Source of the DNA: Ignelater luminosus
Lineage: Eukaryota; Arthropoda; Insecta; Coleoptera; Elateridae
Direction: 5' to 3'
Assembly: GCA_011009095.1 (NCBI GenBank)
Contig: VTPC01003680.1
Span: forward strand, 1-64,000
Length of the DNA stretch: 64,000 nt
Below, piece by piece: positions 33,100 to 46,033 of the stretch. Within the stretch, counting starts at the first letter, position 1; each line of letters opens with the position of its first letter. A program made the position numbers and the translations under genes. The notes beneath the pieces are model-generated. The model did not search any database, was not told the DNA's origin, and was given only the letters and a program-made list of their open reading frames with translations.

Positions 33100-33450
33100 T
33101 AAAATTTGTGTAAAAGAGAATCCAAAGAAGTGAAGTAAGTCAATTGCCGACCTAGAAAAACATTTAAAAAGAATAGTTCCAAATTATGTAAACCCTATAA
33201 GTGCCAAAAGCACTTTGAAGAAAATGCTATGTGAAGGATGACCTTCTGCGAAAGACTGGAGATGTCCGTTGTTCAATAATAAGGAACGTTTACTCTAAAC
33301 TAACATTTCCATTACAGGGTCGTCAAAACCCATCTGCTGTATGGAACTGATCAAAAAAAAATCAACATCGGTTTTGAAATCCCCGAGGCCAGATTCCTTA
33401 ACGATGTTTTTGTGGGGACACTTAAAACTTAAAATGTACGGATTATAAGA
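33100..33450 (+). pseudogene. Mariner-type transposase scrap
   Basis: At about 33372-33440 the plus strand reads SPRPDSLTMFLWGHLKLKMY, close to the SPDLTPLDFFLWGHLK block around the last catalytic Asp of DD41D-type mariner transposases. Upstream at 33120-33230 SIADLEKHLKRIVPNYVNPI could be an earlier piece. It is very decayed and lies just outside the right long inverted repeat. Confidence 0.5.
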
Positions 33451-33899
33451 AGTAAGAGAGACCAATTTAGATCAACTACAACATAAGAGAAAAAAGACTG
33501 CATTTAATAAACTATCCCGCAAATGTTGAAATATATAAAAAGACACTTCTACGTCAGAGTAGGTTAGGGTATTGTCTGATAAAGGAAGGCAACGACGCAG
33601 AGACCACTCTGATATCTCCATTTTGGTCTGCATCCTTGTGTAACATTTCGAATCTGCAGACCTTATCACGATTGAATCTGCACTAATTTTCTGTAGGATT
33701 TACCTTTTCTCATACTTAACAACTACAATATTGGTATAGGCATTTTTTTGTTTTTTGCTTCGTACTAGTTTAGGTTGTAGATTGTAGATATAAGTTTTTT
33801 TATTCGATTCTTCCGAATGGGTTTGCCCTATGAGTTTTTTAACTTGTACCTTTTCTAGGAAATTCTAATTCAACAAAACATTTTTTTAATTTGACTAAT

Positions 33900-35946
33900 C
33901 AAAATTGATTTCAGATATCAGATATCCAGTGTATAGAGACATGTAGAGGAGCGGACATTGACTCCGACCACTAGCTAGTTTGCTGTAAGTATCAAAGAAA
34001 AGCGGTATATAGCAAAGTCGAGAAAGCAAAGCAAATTAGGTATAATGTTAAGCTATTACGAAATGAAGAAATAAGGGAACGTTTCCAGGGAAAAGTAAAA
34101 GAACTGCTACAAAAAGGTAGATGTGATGCGCAAGTTGAGGGAGAAGAAGATGTCGGTAATGTTGAGACAGCATAGAACACAATAAGAAGAAGTGTAAATA
34201 AAGCTGCAAGCAAAGTTTTGGAAAGGATTAGGATCGAGAGAAGGAAATAGTGGTTTGATGAGGAGTAAAGAACTGAAATAGAAATGAGAAATAAAGCGTG
34301 GCAACAACTGCAAAGTAGAAGAACGAGGACAACAGCTAAACAACACAGGAGGTGCTGTGCAGTTGCAAGCAAGATGTGGCGAAAAAGGAAGAGAGCTTTC
34401 AAAAAGATATTTGGTGGAATTGAAAAAGCCAATTAAGTAAGAGAGTTCTACAAGAGGAGAAGAAGGATTTTCAATCGACCACCCTCTTCTCTAAAAAATA
34501 AGACAGGGACCTATATAGGTGAGAAGTCTGCAATTTGGAGCAGGTGACCGTAGTATTTCAATGAGCTCTTGAATAGAACCCCGGAAAAGAGACACGACGC
34601 AACATTCGAATTACAGGAAAAGAAGGAGCGTAATGATGACATTGAGGCAAGAGCGATAGAACCTCCCTCCAGAGAAGTACGTAATTAGGGCACTGAAAAC
34701 CAATAAGGCGTCAGCAAGCGACGGTATTCCAGCCGAGTTGCGCTAATTAATCGTTTGGCAGTCTGAGGCAATGCTAAAAAAGTGGAACGAAGGAATTATA
34801 TGTCCCATACATAAAAAGAGAGACAAAATCTAAGAAGACTAGGGAGATCTCATTATCGAGTACCTCCTATAAAGTATTCGCAAAAGTAATGGTCAGACGA
34901 CTAGCGCTAGGTCCGTTACAGACCATATATTTACATTAAGACAAATACTAAAAAAATGTTACCAACATCACGTAGATGTATATGTGGATTTTAAAAAACC
35001 GTATGGCAGTGTGAAGAGAGGGAAGCTACATATATAAAACTTCGAGGAAGTTTGGAGTAGCAAGGAAATACATACGACTGATTAAAATGCCGCTGAGTAG
35101 GACCCCCAGAAGAGTGAAAGTAGGCGGAGAGCTCTCTGATAAACTGTGCTTTGTTTAGTTTTGTTTAATCTAATTTTGGAAAGAGTCATAAAACGCATGC
35201 CTGTCACAAAATCTAGTGTATGCGGACGATGTTGGGCAACTGGCAAGGTCACAAGCAGACCTAGAGCTGCACGGGATGCGGGTCTTCAGGTAAATACAGC
35301 TAAAACCAAATACCTTCACATGTCTAGAAACAGGGGAACTAAAAAAGAGATTACTGTAAATATCGGCGGAAAAACTTTTAAAAAAGTGAGTTGTTTCAAA
35401 TATTTGGGGGCTCTAATTACAGAGGATAATTTTGTAGGAGAAGACGTAGAAGCTACTACAGTCTCCTGAGGTGCTTCAAGTCGAGGACAGTAAGCAGAAA
35501 CACTAAAATAGTATTGCACCTCAAGAGTCATCCGCCCAGTTGTAATGCGTCGACCTTGATAGCCAGGGATGAGGAAGCCCTAAGAAGATGGGAAGGGAAA
35601 GTACTGAGAAATATACATAAACCGGTTAGGGAAGAGTAGATCTGGCGGATAAGAACCAATGCGGGGTTCCAGCAGCCTGACGTTGTCATTGAAATCAAGA
35701 AGGGCCCCATACGATGGACGGGCCACGTCTAGAGTGCAGAGGAAGAACGGGCGATGAAGAAAGTTTTTGTGAGTAGACCGGAAAGGAGAAGGAGAAGAGG
35801 AAGGCCCCGACTCAGGTTGACAAAGGATGTGGAAACGGATCTGAAAAGACTTGGTGTCCGGAGATAGACGCAGAAAGCAGAATAAAAAGATGAGTGGAGA
35901 ACTGTTGTGAGGCAGGCTGGGGGCCTCCAACGAAGAAATCAAAAGT
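33900..35946 (+). mobile_element. RTE-type LINE, 5'-truncated and decayed
   Basis: The plus strand begins in the last part of the endonuclease (GADIDSDH near 33955). It continues with a Lys/Arg-rich linker (SKVEKAKQIRYNVKLL, ERRKWWFDEE). The reverse transcriptase is in pieces: AVK-type LKTNKASASDGIPAEL near 34695-34740, YVDFKKPYGSVKR near 34980, and GLQVNTAKTKYLHMSRNRG with GGKTFKKVSCFKYLGALI at 35146-35469. The C-terminal tail is clear: IRWTGHV, RPERRRRRGRPRLRLTKDVE and DLKRLGVRR (35700-35870). The wording matches the arthropod RTE-type group annotated as endonuclease-reverse transcriptase. It is broken by many stops and frame changes. No clear tail repeat is seen after 35946. Confidence 0.85.
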
Positions 35947-38122
35947 AACTTACATTTTTAATAATAACTTCATAATTCTGAAATTTGATAAGAGGTTGAG
36001 ATTTAGGTTACTTAAAATAATTTTTTGTATATATCTCTAGTAACATTTAGTTTGATGTTTATGTTGACTAAAATCTTATTCTCTTTATTGTGTGTTTAAC
36101 TGAAATTTATATTTATGGCTGTTCACTGCAATACAGAAAGCATTCTATCATTCTTCCTCAACTGCATACCTCCACTATTAATAATTAGTAGTTAGCAACT
36201 TAACGGGATACTTAACGTACTTGGATGCCGTACTACATCTTGGTATTACAGCTTTTTATGTCTATGCAAGAATTTTTAATAAAGTCTAAAATTTCAATAT
36301 TATATTCTGATGTCATAACCAGAGAATTAATGTGGTCTATCACAAAGCTTTGCCTATTCATCTATCATTAACCCTCGACCTTTACAAACAGTTTGAACGG
36401 TTTTGTTCTAGGAGGAATACTAATGTGATGATAGACGATAGAATCTTCTAATGAATGACTAGTGAAATGGACAAAGCTTTCAAACAAATTACTTGAGAGA
36501 GTGCTAAACATTAGGGTATCAAATAAATTGGCATCTATTCTGCGATTTGTAAGATATTGTATATTATATAACTATTTTCTTTAATTTTTCAGAGTTAACT
36601 CAACGGAATTCGCTTTATTTTTAGTTATATTAATCATAAAGTTTTATTTTACAAATATTTGTATAAAACGCATAGGTTTTGCGTGTGTCATTTCTATACA
36701 TTTCATAAACACAAAACGTCGAAAACATTTGTTGTTAGTTAGTTTAGTAAAATTTCTTCTATCTGCAAGCAGATTTCTGAATACTGTGGCTTCGTAATTG
36801 TACCATTAAAAACCAATTTCTGTGGGCGCAGATGACATCTACAACATGTGTTCAAACAAAATCGTTTTTTTGGGTGGATTGCGAAAACGCTTTGAGATTT
36901 GAATAACAAACAGAATTTTAAACTGGCGTTTACTTGGTGAAAACTAGTTTTGTTGAGACTTTTTTTACCGGTTGTGTTTTCGGACAAACTTTACAACAAT
37001 AACTTATTTAAAATTATCTAGGTTTGTATTTGTCATAAGTAACATATGCTTCAGTGAACTTTTAAACTAGATATGTAGACAAATTTAAGCATAAAACTTG
37101 TTTAGGTTAACGCGTATATTATGGTTGATCAAAGTGACATAATAGAAAGTTTACTAGAGTTTTGGAAACTTGATAACGTTGAGCTTCTAGTAGAAAGAAT
37201 AATTTGCTTCGAACTTGCGTGACGAACGTTGAAGTGATCATAAGTTTTCGATAAAAGTACCAGTTAAAGGATTTTGTCTTTGGAAGGTAACTGTATGTAT
37301 TTTATAGTAAACACATGCAAAAAATAAAAAGAATTCTTTTATTATTGTCTCTTAAGGAAAACAGCAACTATCCTTAAATCATTTTTGAAAAGGCTTTAAA
37401 GCAATACGTTTATGTACTTATATGGACATATTCAGTAACATTCTATATTCCCAAGTCACATCTGCGATTTTATTAAACTGGCTCAGTGATCTAATAAAAT
37501 TTCTATTTTGCTGAAAAAGTGGTTTCCATAAATCTTATAAAACGTTAGCCTATGATTTATCATTAGAAAAGAGAATTTGAGGATTTTGTGACAAACTTCA
37601 GTTTTATAGCTTTATTAAAAGTTGCTGTCTGTGTAAACACAACTATAGAGATAAAATAACTGATTTAGTTCAACTTTCAAGTGCTTTGAGTTATTAGCCA
37701 CACATTTTCTAATACGCTAGAATACGTTAAAAGTAAAAAGAACAAGAAGAAGAACAAATGCTTTTAAGAAAAATGTTCAAATTGTAAATAGCTTTGTTCT
37801 CAAAGAACTTGGAATCGCGTAAAGACGTCATCAGTAAGTAGATTACACAATTTTTTGATTACTTTTTGAAGAATTAATAACTTCTGATAGAATAGAAGTT
37901 GGGGCACAGTTCCAACAAATTTAAGATGTATGTCGTAATTTTCTATAATGTTTTAAAAAGAAGGACTCAATTTTGAACTTTTGTATGAATAAATTGTTTT
38001 AGCTACCACCATAACAGCAAAATGCGCAGGTAGAAGTAAGACTATGAAGTCTTCATAAAACTATTTTTTCAACATTCTTTTAAGACACCCTATTAACATA
38101 ACTGCGTCTTTCTTCGTTTTTT
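35947..38122. other. AT-rich stretch, no supported gene
   Basis: I see no coding signature or element end. The minus-strand open frame at 36739-36987 has no recognisable motif. Confidence 0.55.
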
Positions 38123-40480
38123 AATTTTGGTTTAATGGGAGACCTGAATGATGAAGTTGGATCGGAAAACAGTTGACTAGAACACGTGATAGAACAGCAC
38201 GGCGTTGGAAAAAATGAACAACGACGGAGAGAAACTTGTAACTCTGTGTGCTAATCACAATTTAATAACAGGTGCGACTGTGTTTCCACATAAAACGTGT
38301 CATAAAAGTACTTGGAGATCACCAGATCATGTTACCGGAAATCAAATAGACCACAAATGTATTAGCAAGAATTTTAGGTTTTTACGTAATCACCACTTAA
38401 CTTTAGGTGATCTTAAAACTAAAATAGTATTAAAGGACAAAGTTCAAGAAAAAAAGCAAAAGATTTGATGTAGGTAGGATAAAAGATGAAAATGTAAGGT
38501 CTGAATACCAGCCCGAGGTGAGGAATCGATTCGAAGCGCTAGCCCTCGAGACGGTGGCAGAAGACATCGAAGATACCTGGAATCAAGTCAAAGACATATA
38601 CGTTAGAGCGGGTAAGTCACTCTTAAGATTTAAACATCTTCATAGAAGAGAGTGGTTGTCCAAAGACACTTGGAAGGAGATAGAGTTGAGGAAAGCGCCA
38701 AAAAGAGTGTTAAACGCTAACAGAACGAGACATCAAAAAGTAAGTGCACGAGAGGAGTACACGACCATAGACAGAAAAGTGAAAAGAAAGGTAAGGGAAG
38801 GTAGGAGAAAGTGGACTAATGAACAGGAGGGGAGAGCGAAATATATAAGATCGCCAAAATCCTATCAACACGCACGAGGCAACAGAAATGGAAATGGAAG
38901 AGCAAAAGTAAGAAGATGGAAAGAACTCAAAGGGAGCGGACCGAGGCCTGAATATAGGAACTCACTGCCCTTCTTTAGCTGAAATACGGCAAGCAGTGAG
39001 ACAGCTCAAGAGAGGTAAAGTTCCAGGAAATAACAGAATAAGCTTAGAATTTCTCAAGGCAGACTTAGATTTGACCGCCAGTATTCTGCAGACACTGTTA
39101 GAGCAAATCTGAAATCAAGAGCTGATTCCCTCGGACTGGAAGAAAGGAGTTAATGTGCTTTCAGACGAGCGGTTTTTTACCGCGTGGCACTACATTTGCT
39201 GCGACAGATCTTAAAGCGTGTTCACATAAGCAAATTATTTTTGGTTGTTTTCATGTTAGTTAAAAACCGCTCGTCTGAAAGCACCCTTATTGTTAAACTC
39301 CACAAGAAACGAGATACCACGAAATGTGATAATATTGGAGAAGAATAACCCTTCTACCCGTAGTTAGCAAAGTACTGTCAAGAATAATTCTCAAGCGGAT
39401 AAAAGAAGGTAGTGAGACACAACTTAGAAAGGAACAGGCTGGTTTTCGAAGACACCGAAGCTGTATCAACTTGATCAACACCTTAAGGATTATAATGAAG
39501 CAAAGCTATGAGTGCTCGAGTACAGTTTACCTGGCATTTATTGATTTCGAGAAAGCATTTGATTCGTTTAACAGGAGGGTTATACGGACTACTCTAAAAT
39601 TATACGGCACTCTTAGAAAAATTATAAACCTTATAAAAGTGCTGTATAATGAATTTAAATGCCAAGTACTTTACGAAAGGATGTTCTCCGAGTCTACCCC
39701 TGTAACCTGCGGATTTTGACATGGTTGCATTTTCTTTCCAACCATTTTTCTGTTCGTCCTTGATAGTGTTATGCGGAGGGTGACGGGTGGCAGAAAAAAA
39801 GGACTAGGTACAATGGGGCTTGAGTAAGAGGCTAGAGGACTTTGATTATGCGAACGATATCTGCCTCCTGGCACAGAGGCAATGGAACATGCAGCATACG
39901 TTGAAAGCACTACAAAAAGAAGCAGAAACTGCAGACCTACGTATTAATGTGAACAAAACGAAGCAGGTAAGAATTAATGCCAGAGGAAGGAATAATCTTA
40001 TGGTCCGGGTTGATCATTTTGCATATTTAGGTAGCGTAGTCACCTGTTCTTGAGGCCTTCTCACAGCTCTACCAAATATGGCAGAACATGAATTTGTCGC
40101 GAAGAACCAAGTTGTGCATCTTTAACAGCAATATCAAGTCCGTGTTGTTATATGGGTGTGAAACGCGAAAGGTGACTGCCGCGATAAACAGCAAACTGTA
40201 GGTCTTTGTAAACAGGTGCTTACGACGTATTGTCAGAGTAAGATGGCCAGACACACTGAGCAATGAAGAACTCTAGACCATCACTGGCCAAAATCACATA
40301 AGCTTCGAAATTCAGAAGAGGAAATGGGGCTGGATAGGCTACACATTGAAGAAGCCAGATAAGGTGCTGGACAAGTAGCGCTAATCTGACAGCGCCAAGG
40401 AGCGAAAAGGCAAGGTAGGCCAAAAAAGACTTAGAAGAGAACAATTGAGCAAAATCACTCTCAAAGTTAGGCAAACAAAT
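38123..40480 (+). mobile_element. RTE-type LINE, 5'-truncated, carrying a MITE
   Basis: The endonuclease C-terminal half is readable from LMGDLNDEVGSENS (about 38130) through ITGATVFPHKTCHKSTWRSP and IDHKCISKNF (38205-38468). A basic linker follows (38518-38982). The reverse transcriptase is split by a MITE at 39155-39284, with KKGV just before it and IVKLHKKRDTTKCDN just after. It continues with LRKEQAGFRRHRSCINLINTL, YLAFIDFEKAFDSFNRR, then FDYANDICLLAQRQWNMQHT and INVNKTKQVRINAR (39820-40000), and a decayed C-terminus with GKARGRPK-type wording near 40400. Several stops and frame changes are present. The active-site YADD is read as YAND. A 5'-truncated copy is usual for LINEs. Confidence 0.87.
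39155..39284. mobile_element. 130-bp MITE inside the LINE
   Basis: The two ends are near-perfect inverted repeats: GTGCTTTCAGACGAGCGGTT at 39155-39174 and its reverse complement at 39265-39284. The pairing extends about 25 bases on each side with one length difference in a T run. The interior is about 80 bp and non-coding. The LINE reading is interrupted exactly here and resumes after it, so the MITE inserted into the LINE. The target duplication is unclear (ttaat on the left, cttat on the right). The superfamily is not assigned. Confidence 0.85.
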
Positions 40481-41152
40481 CTCAAAAACGCTTAATTGAT
40501 TCTTTCCGGTTCTTCTACTCATAAATAATTTGGTCTTTAAGTACTTTTCCATTAACACAACTATATGAAAACTCTATTTTCTTGCATCGTTGCTTGATAG
40601 TCTGAAAACAACTTGAATCTAGCTGTAAGAAGAGCATTTTTTCCAGAAAAATCGTAAAAGCAATTAAAATTCCAAAAAAATGTACATCTACAATTAGGAC
40701 ACCATCCTGCAATGAGAAATGACTAAATTTTGCAGTCCAGTTGTTAAGTCTTAAACCGCACAACTTTTGCAACTAATTTTAAAAGCAAAAAACTCTCATA
40801 CTACAATTTTTTACGTATTCTTGTTTTCTCTTTCCAACAGTAAAAATCTTGAGTCGACCGGACGTACTATTTCTATGTAAATGACAAAAAACTGAAATAG
40901 AAACATTTACAAAAAACTTTGATATTTCATATTACCGAGGAGCATTCGCTTATTTTAACCAGATTTGCAGGCGAAGGGCACAGAAGTTCTTAATAGAACC
41001 CCCTTATTCTTCAGCAAAAAATAAAAAGCAGATTTTTTTCCTGAGTTCGGCAATACCCCACATGTGATATTTAAAATTGGTAGTTTTAGTGATATGGAGG
41101 ATTTAACAATTAAATAATTAAACTTGAAATTTTAATGTTTTAACGTCTGGTA
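40481..41152. other. No supported gene
   Basis: Minus-strand open frames at 40220-40558 and 40515-40772 are shadows of the LINE end or AT-rich sequence. Nothing is recognised. Confidence 0.5.
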
Positions 41153-41490
41153 TCAACAGGCTGTGCACCACCACATTATTCACTTCGTTTTAGAGAATAC
41201 CTAGATAAAGTATTTTGTAATAGATGGATAGGAAGACGTAGTCCAAGAGAATGGCCGGCTAGATCTCCTGATCTTACCCCACCTGATTTTTGTTTCTTTG
41301 GGAGTATTTAAAATCACGTGTGTATCACTCAAAACCTCGAGATCTTGAAGAAATGAACATTTGTTTTGATTCGTTTATCGTTTGGGCCCGATATGTAGAT
41401 ATGAAGCATACGATTCCGAATGCTATGTAGCACTTCTCTAACGCAAACGCTAATCTAGTTGTGGTGAATGCGATATTGAAATGCCAGTGA
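41153..41490 (+). pseudogene. DD41D-type mariner transposase, C-terminal fragment
   Basis: The plus strand reads GCAPPHYSLRFREYLDK, then RWIGRRSPREWPARSPDLTP and PDFCFFGS. After a frame change it reads SRVYHSKPRDLEEMN and a tail with FSNANANLVV. This is the catalytic C-terminal half of the same group as the element at 46034-47837 (APPHF, RWIGRRG, WPARSPDLSPLD). The third catalytic Asp is kept. No inverted repeats were found beside it, so it is an isolated relic. Confidence 0.75.
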
Positions 41491-42029
41491 TCTAAACAAC
41501 TCGCCAGAAGCCACGTATCTGTAATACAAGTTTTAATAAGTTGTTTTCAATCATTGTAGACACTAAGTGCAAAGTAAGATGAAAGAGTATTCGCGATTAT
41601 TACCAAAGGAAAAATAGGCATTATTTGAAAGGAACAGCGACGGGTTCAGAAAAAGGTGACTACCAAGATAATTTTTTGAAGAAATTTAAACATTTGTGTT
41701 TTCTGGATAATACTACCCTTGTAGACAGAAGGTATACTGATGTTTTTTTTCTTTTAACGTATCAGACTTAATCTGTTCTTTGACAACAATTAGTAGCAGC
41801 AATAAAAAAGAAGAATCTAGTGAACCTGAAACGGAAAAAATAATTGCAGATGTGAACACCGAGAAGTTTTGGGGAAACAATGAAGCTGTCAGAGAAATTG
41901 TAAACTCCAAATGCGCAAAATACCCAGGAAACTCCAAACTCCAGGTACTGACACTACGAAAACGTTGACACTCAAGCAAAACAAACTAATAAAAGACCTC
42001 GCTATTCAAATGACAGACATTTGTCGCTA
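41491..42029. other. No supported gene
   Basis: A 62-codon plus-strand frame at 41780-41968 is Glu/Lys/Ser-rich with no recognised domain. I cannot tell a host exon from chance here. Confidence 0.4.
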
Positions 42030-42400
42030 ATTAATAAAATAAAAAAAGGGTGGGCTGAAAAAACAGCTCTTTTTCAAAAGTTGCTCCCAATCAACCAACA
42101 ACCCTAGCAAGAAACCTGTGACCCAGCGACAGCTATGTTTTTTAAGGTCTCGCTGCCAACGTGTCAAAGTTTTCTCCGCTACTAAGAACGAAGGTAAAGG
42201 CCGAAATATTGGCATGAGATCGAATGATAATTACATAATGTAAGACAGTCTCAAAGAGATCCGTGAAATATTTAAAATACATCCGAAACTTTTGTTCATT
42301 ACCAAAGTCTTCTTTTCTCGATTCAATTATAGGCCCCTTCCGTTTTCCGAGACGAAAATATCTCATCAACTCTTTTATTTGGCTTTTCACGAGCCAGTAT
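42030..42400 (-). pseudogene. Possible PIF/Harbinger transposase N-terminal fragment
   Basis: On the minus strand EDFGNEQKFRMYFKYFTDLFE and VLHYV resemble the start of Harbinger transposases (YFRM..E.F..LL..I). A following block with GENFDTLA or, in another frame, AEKTLTRWQRDL stands where the family has EEKL.VTLRFLATG. Frames shift twice. The match is loose and no ends were found. Confidence 0.45.
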
Positions 42401-45024
42401 AAGTATATTTTCGTCTTCCTCCTTTTTGATTAACAAAAATGCCTTTATAAAGTTGTGGAATTTGGACTGATCACTAGTTCTGTGCAATTCAACTCATCGA
42501 CCGAACAGTATTGATGACCACCTCGGTGTTAAACGCACTGTACGTCGAGCGCAACGTTTCTGCTTGCGTCTACACTATCCTAAAAAACCGTAGCTTAACG
42601 TCGCGTCATATCGATATTTTTGAAAAATGTCCATTTCGACTCCCCTCACGGACACCCATAAGCCTAAATTTAACACTGTCTAGGTAAAACACTTTTTTGA
42701 GTCTCTGCATCAAGCGCCCCTCGTCTTAGATAGCTAGGCCTGCGTTATGGTAAGTAAAAATAGTAAGATGTGCGGGCACATAAAAAGTAACTATTCCAGC
42801 ATATTCTCTTTGTACATTTCTACAGCATCTACAATTAAAACCCAAGCAATTATAAAGCACTGAGATTTACAATTTCTAGAAACTTGTGAGAGACTACCAT
42901 ATTTAAAGAGTGTGATGACGTCACTCGTTAAACTCTGGGGATAGTGATGATAGAAAATGAGGCATTTAATGACCTAAGGGTTTAACACATTTTTTTAAAA
43001 TTGTATTATTGAGAACTTTACGACTACACTATGATACACCCTTACAGCTTTAATAAACATAATAAAAATTAAGAAAAATAAAAGAGAGAAAAATTGAAAA
43101 ATCAAACCGTTTTCCTTTATTTTTATCAGCATAATAAAGAAAATAGCATGTAAAAATTTTTATAACCCCAATACCGAGAGGATTATTACAGAACTGCAAT
43201 TTAGCGTTCATGCCACTAAAAAAGACAATAAAGATAGAGATTGCCTTTTGCAGCCAAGCAAGAAAAACAAAATAAAGAATTTGTATATTATTTTCGCGTA
43301 AATTTTACGGTATATTATTAGAGCAATAAATTTAAAGAAGCCCTTTAAAGGACGTACAAAATATTTATCTGTTTTCCCATCGTTCAAGATTGTTTTTCGC
43401 GATTCCCAACAAGGAATTTGCTCAAATATTCCTGATTTATTTCATAACCTAAAACCGCGAGAAAATGATATATCGTTTTCTAACCTAAACGTACGAGGCC
43501 TTCGCAACAGGTCATTTGTCATTGTCCTTTGTCTTTGTGTTTGCCGTGAACAAACACCAAGTATTTACACTCCATCACGATTGAACGCATCAAATATTTT
43601 TAACGGCCACTTATGGGAAGCCGGCAATTTATTTAAATAAATTCCTACAGTTATAAATTGACCCGAGTTCTTTGTTGAAGGACTTTGTAATTAAGTTAAA
43701 TTTTCAAGTAATTAATTTCGGTTTGTTATAGAATTCAGCTTTCAAAAAGTAAACTGACTTTAAGAAAAAAAATAAAAGTTGTTTTTACTGTCTGGTAAAC
43801 AATAATTAATAGAGTGGAATAATGTTAAAGAGGTATACATTCTTTTGATTGCTCGTTAAATTTAATAGACATGGGTTTTTAGGAAAAAACACTTCAGTTG
43901 CCCGACCTTTAACAGATTTATGTTCACTGAATTATTTTAAACGCATGCTTTTTCCTTTAAAATGACATCCACCTCTTTATTTCAATGATTAAAGTTCAGA
44001 TTTTATGCTTATTATAACGAGAATGATAATTCATTTTCAAGATTCGTTAATAGCAGAAAGATTCAGCTTAAGATTCCTAGCCTTGAGGATATTTTGGCCT
44101 ATTCTTAAAAATCCTAACTTCTTGTTGAAGATGGCAAATTTTGTTGTTCTATAGCAAAAGCAGAGGGATGATTGTAAAATTGCAAAAAGTCTAACTTTTG
44201 AAATATAAACAAAACCTTTTATGTCAGTAAATATTCGCGAATGGATCTTATCCATTTGGCAGATGTTTTATGTGTTTTATTTTAGCTTCAATCTTCTCCT
44301 AACTAAATTTGCCTCACTGAATTACTTGAATAGTTGGAAGGAACCACATTTAAATCTTTTGTCAGCGAATGTGAACATTGATCTTTCTTACAAAAACAGA
44401 CACATCTGAGAAACTCTATTGTTCAAAAATTAAATAATGGATTGTAAAGTTCATACCCTTCTACAAAAATCTCAATAAGCACTTTTTCTGAATGCAGTAA
44501 TAACCTCTACCTTTAGACACTGCTGTGCCAAATCTATTGGGAGACATAACTGAAAGTTTCTATCTAAAATCTTAATGGGCTCAATTAACTATCGTCTTTT
44601 ATTTGTTGTCGGTACTTTATCTCACATCGACTGGTTTTGACCCAAATATAACACAAGCGTCTAGTACCGCAAAATTGGTTATTGTCTAAACTAATGTATT
44701 CCTAACGCTATATTCTATAACAGTAGTGCTATAAACAGCTATTAAATTTACTTCTCATACAAGTAGTGCCCGTACAAGCAACTATATGAAACTAAGTAAT
44801 CGTACGCGAGTTTCAAGTTTTTAAAATTGAATCAAATTAATTTGTGTTTTGTCGATATAAATAAGTAAAATATTGAAACTTGTCAGATTCTATTGCAGTC
44901 AAACGTAAATTATGTTTTTTACATATTACAGCTTCAAAGTCGTAGGTGCCCTAATATCCCACTGTAGAATATTCTTAATATCGCCCTGCGTACGGTCTTT
45001 GGTTACAGATGAAATGGTTTTGCA
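42401..45024. other. Stretch without recognisable gene
   Basis: A moderately GC-richer patch at about 42480-42740 and another at 43480-43640 stand out from the AT-rich background, but neither shows coding or repeat structure I can support. The remainder is AT-rich. Confidence 0.5.
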
Positions 45025-45695
45025 GAATAAATGGAAAGGTGAGATGAAAAAGCAATATCTACAGCAGTTAATGCCGCTAAGATAAAGACGTTTGAGCAGT
45101 TTAAGGTCCCCAAAGAGTACACTAAGGCACTATATAGAAAATGAAAACCGAAACCCAGAAGAATTAGTTAATGTCGAACTAGGTAGAAAAACGATACCCT
45201 TAGATTAATTAAAAACTGAACTGGTCAACTACTGTTTAGAAATCGACACGCGTTTCTGTGGTTTAACTTCTTTAGATATATGGAGAATAACTTTCCAGTT
45301 TAAGTTAAGAAACGGCCTATTTCTTCCATTTTCACGTAAAAGCAGGGCATCTAGAGAAAAATAGTTTTGTAGATTTTTCCAATTCAACATTAAAGGTAAG
45401 TTGGTGTCATTACTGCGGCAGAGAGGAGTTTACAAATGACACTGGGACTTGCATGAATTCGATAGGTGGGTTGTGCCACTGATGTTAGTCTTCCCCAGGA
45501 AAAACATGAAATTGAAGTTAATCTGTAAGTGCACTACTGAGCACCATAGCAGGATGAATTCAACATTTGTTCACGCAGTAGCTTGATCACTTTATTAAAT
45601 ACACAAAACCATAGGCTGATGATCCAGTCGTGTTGATCCTCGATGGTCATTATTCCCATACCCAACCTTGTTGAGATTGCTGGAGAGAATCATCA
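45025..45695 (+). pseudogene. pogo/Tigger-type transposase remains
   Basis: The plus strand reads in several frames. AVNAAKIKTFEQFKVPK is the helix-turn-helix start, followed by NENRNPEELVNVELGRK and NYCLEIDTRFCGLTSLDIW, a CENP-B-like DNA-binding block. PPMLVFPRKNMKLKL then leads into the DDE domain, ending with LILDGH-type wording (VDPRWSLFPYP or SSMVIIPIPNL across frames near 45640). This order is that of pogo/Tigger and related jerky proteins. It is broken by several frame changes and stops. The 3' side is cut off at about 45695, where a LINE 3' tail begins. Confidence 0.72.
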
Positions 45696-46033
45696 TCATT
45701 AGTGTTAGAACCCATTATAGAATCTTAATCTGTTTCGGAAGTTTTCTCCATTCATTCCTGTTCTTTGCTTTACTCTTCCAATTTTGAATGTTTAATATGT
45801 TTGTTTCTGTTTACTTAATCCATATATCTAGTCTTTAGCCTCCCTTTTGATCTCCTTCTTACTGGTACTTGTTTGGCTATTTGTTTTACTGGCTCTGTCT
45901 CTGTTTTCCGTTCAACGTGTCCCATCCATCCTAACTTTCCTCTTTTTATAACTGTTACTATATCTAGCTCATTATATTTCCGTTACAATTCATAGTTGTA
46001 ACGCCTTTGCCATTTGTTATTTTCTTGTATGCT
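45696..46033 (-). mobile_element. RTE-type LINE, 3' end piece (other part at 47838-48830)
   Basis: The minus strand from about 46030 to 45700 reads as a LINE C-terminus: KRGKLGWMGHVERKTETEPVKQ, then VPVRRRSKGRLKTRYMD and RTGMNGENFRNRL. It ends in a short ATG/TGA-type triplet tail (atcatcatcatta on the plus strand at 45687-45699) against the pogo fragment. The matching upstream half lies beyond the mariner-type element at 46034-47837. Confidence 0.82.

Noticed and set aside
33992-34432. 146-codon minus-strand frame, Leu/Ser-rich, signal-peptide-like
   Set aside because: It is opposite the basic linker of a plus-strand LINE; no independent signature.
41780-41968. 62-codon Glu/Ser-rich frame as a possible host exon
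   Set aside because: Too short, no splice context or motif that I can support.
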